Part shown: positions 6,301 to 6,762 of the stretch, piece after piece | Numbering within the stretch: the first letter of the stretch is position 1 | Layout of the letters: every line of letters begins with the position of its first letter | NCBI GenBank assembly: GCA_900553155.1 | Contig: USCM01000112.1 | Coordinates: 1 to 6,762 of the forward strand | Direction: 5' to 3' | DNA: 6,762 nt | DNA from: an uncultured Prevotella sp. | Lineage (GTDB): Bacteria > Bacteroidota > Bacteroidia > Bacteroidales > Bacteroidaceae | The notes under the pieces: model-generated | The model's database searches: none | Told to the model about the DNA's origin: nothing | What the model saw: the letters and a program-made list of their open reading frames with translations, nothing else | Program-made: the position numbers and the translations under genes

Positions 6301-6762
6301 ATGAAGAAAATTTTACTCTCGTTCATGGCGATGGCTTTGCTCGCCACAAGTGCTAACGCACAGGTTTTCAATAAAGAGGTAAAGGAGTCTGCCAAGGTAG
6401 AGCTTAACAACAAGTTTACAGCTGCTAAAGTTAAGGTAGGTCCAAAGCGTTTGAAGGACAGTCAGAAACTTTTAGGCTATCCTGGCTCTACAGGTGCAAA
6501 AGGCTTGGGTAGCATCGGATTTAAATCTTGGGACCACGCTACTTTGGTTTTGTCTGCATTTATAAATTCGGAAGTTGCAACAACTTATAAAGGATATAAG
6601 GTTGTAGGTTTGAATTTTGCTGTAAGTGGTTCGCTTGGTGCAAATAATGTATATGCATCCGCTGTTTTTTACAATGGTCCAACTGACGAAGAAGGAACTG
6701 AGGTAAATACCGCACTCACAAAATATGATATATCTGAACGCAGTTCGGACAATAAAATTGAT
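6301..6762 (+). CDS. Secreted protein of unknown function (5' part, runs off the window)
   Basis: The first 154 codons are open to the window edge, so the stop is outside. The product starts MKKILLSFMAMALLATSANA, a clear signal peptide with cleavage after ANA before Gln21 and no lipobox Cys, so it is exported rather than lipidated. The mature part has a charged, Lys-rich stretch (about 25-58). Next comes a segment rich in Gly, Ser and beta-branched residues, including YKGYKVVGLNFAVSGSLG (98-115) and VYASAVFYNG (119-128). That pattern resembles the beta-sandwich N-terminal regions of some secreted Bacteroidales proteins carrying T9SS tails, but I do not recognise the family. The start is supported by the signal peptide and the promoter box at 6265-6272. 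Its codons end in A or T more often than those of the B12 genes, which could reflect strong expression or a different origin. Confidence 0.8.
   Translation, partial: MKKILLSFMAMALLATSANAQVFNKEVKESAKVELNNKFTAAKVKVGPKRLKDSQKLLGYPGSTGAKGLGSIGFKSWDHATLVLSAFINSEVATTYKGYKVVGLNFAVSGSLGANNVYASAVFYNGPTDEEGTEVNTALTKYDISERSSDNKID

Noticed and set aside
6138..6413. Minus-strand open frame of 91 codons across the trhA end and the next gene's start
   Set aside because: It covers the trhA terminator hairpin and a plus-strand promoter and signal peptide, and its translation is low complexity with no family features.
1..6762. CRISPR array, tRNA, rRNA, insertion sequence or phage genes
   Set aside because: No regularly spaced repeats, tRNA-like cloverleaf, rRNA segment, transposase motif or terminal inverted repeats were seen by eye on either strand.

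Overview
The window looks like chromosomal DNA of a Bacteroidales bacterium, most likely Prevotella or a close relative. The reasons are the Bacteroidetes-type promoter boxes (TAnnTTTG) ahead of the transcription units, start codons without clear Shine-Dalgarno sequences, a small BtuB-type TonB-dependent receptor, and a protein ending in a type IX secretion (T9SS) sorting-domain-like tail. The genus is inferred from style, not from a database match.

Layout: (1) 62-859, minus strand: a stand-alone Fic-domain protein with its own promoter at 876-907. (2) 944-5425, minus strand: a vitamin B12 uptake unit. A promoter at 5432-5439 leads directly into a cobalamin riboswitch (about 5211-5424), followed by a secreted BtuG-like beta-propeller protein (2962-5121) and a BtuB-type outer-membrane receptor (944-2851). 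A strong hairpin (2877-2910) lies between the two genes. (3) 5525-6175, plus strand: a hemolysin III/TrhA-type seven-helix membrane protein, divergent from the B12 unit and followed by a hairpin. (4) 6301 to the window end, plus strand: the first 154 codons of an unrecognised secreted protein with its own promoter box.

How it works together: when cobalamin is scarce the riboswitch should allow expression of the surface propeller protein, which would capture corrinoids and pass them to BtuB for TonB-driven import. The most unusual point is the propeller protein. Characterised Bacteroides BtuG proteins are surface lipoproteins. This one has an ordinary signal peptide without a lipobox cysteine, an extra domain of about 200 residues before the propeller, an Ig-like domain after it, and a T9SS-like C-terminal tail. 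This suggests a B12 capture protein exported and anchored by a different route. The Fic, TrhA and 3'-terminal genes show no visible functional link to B12.
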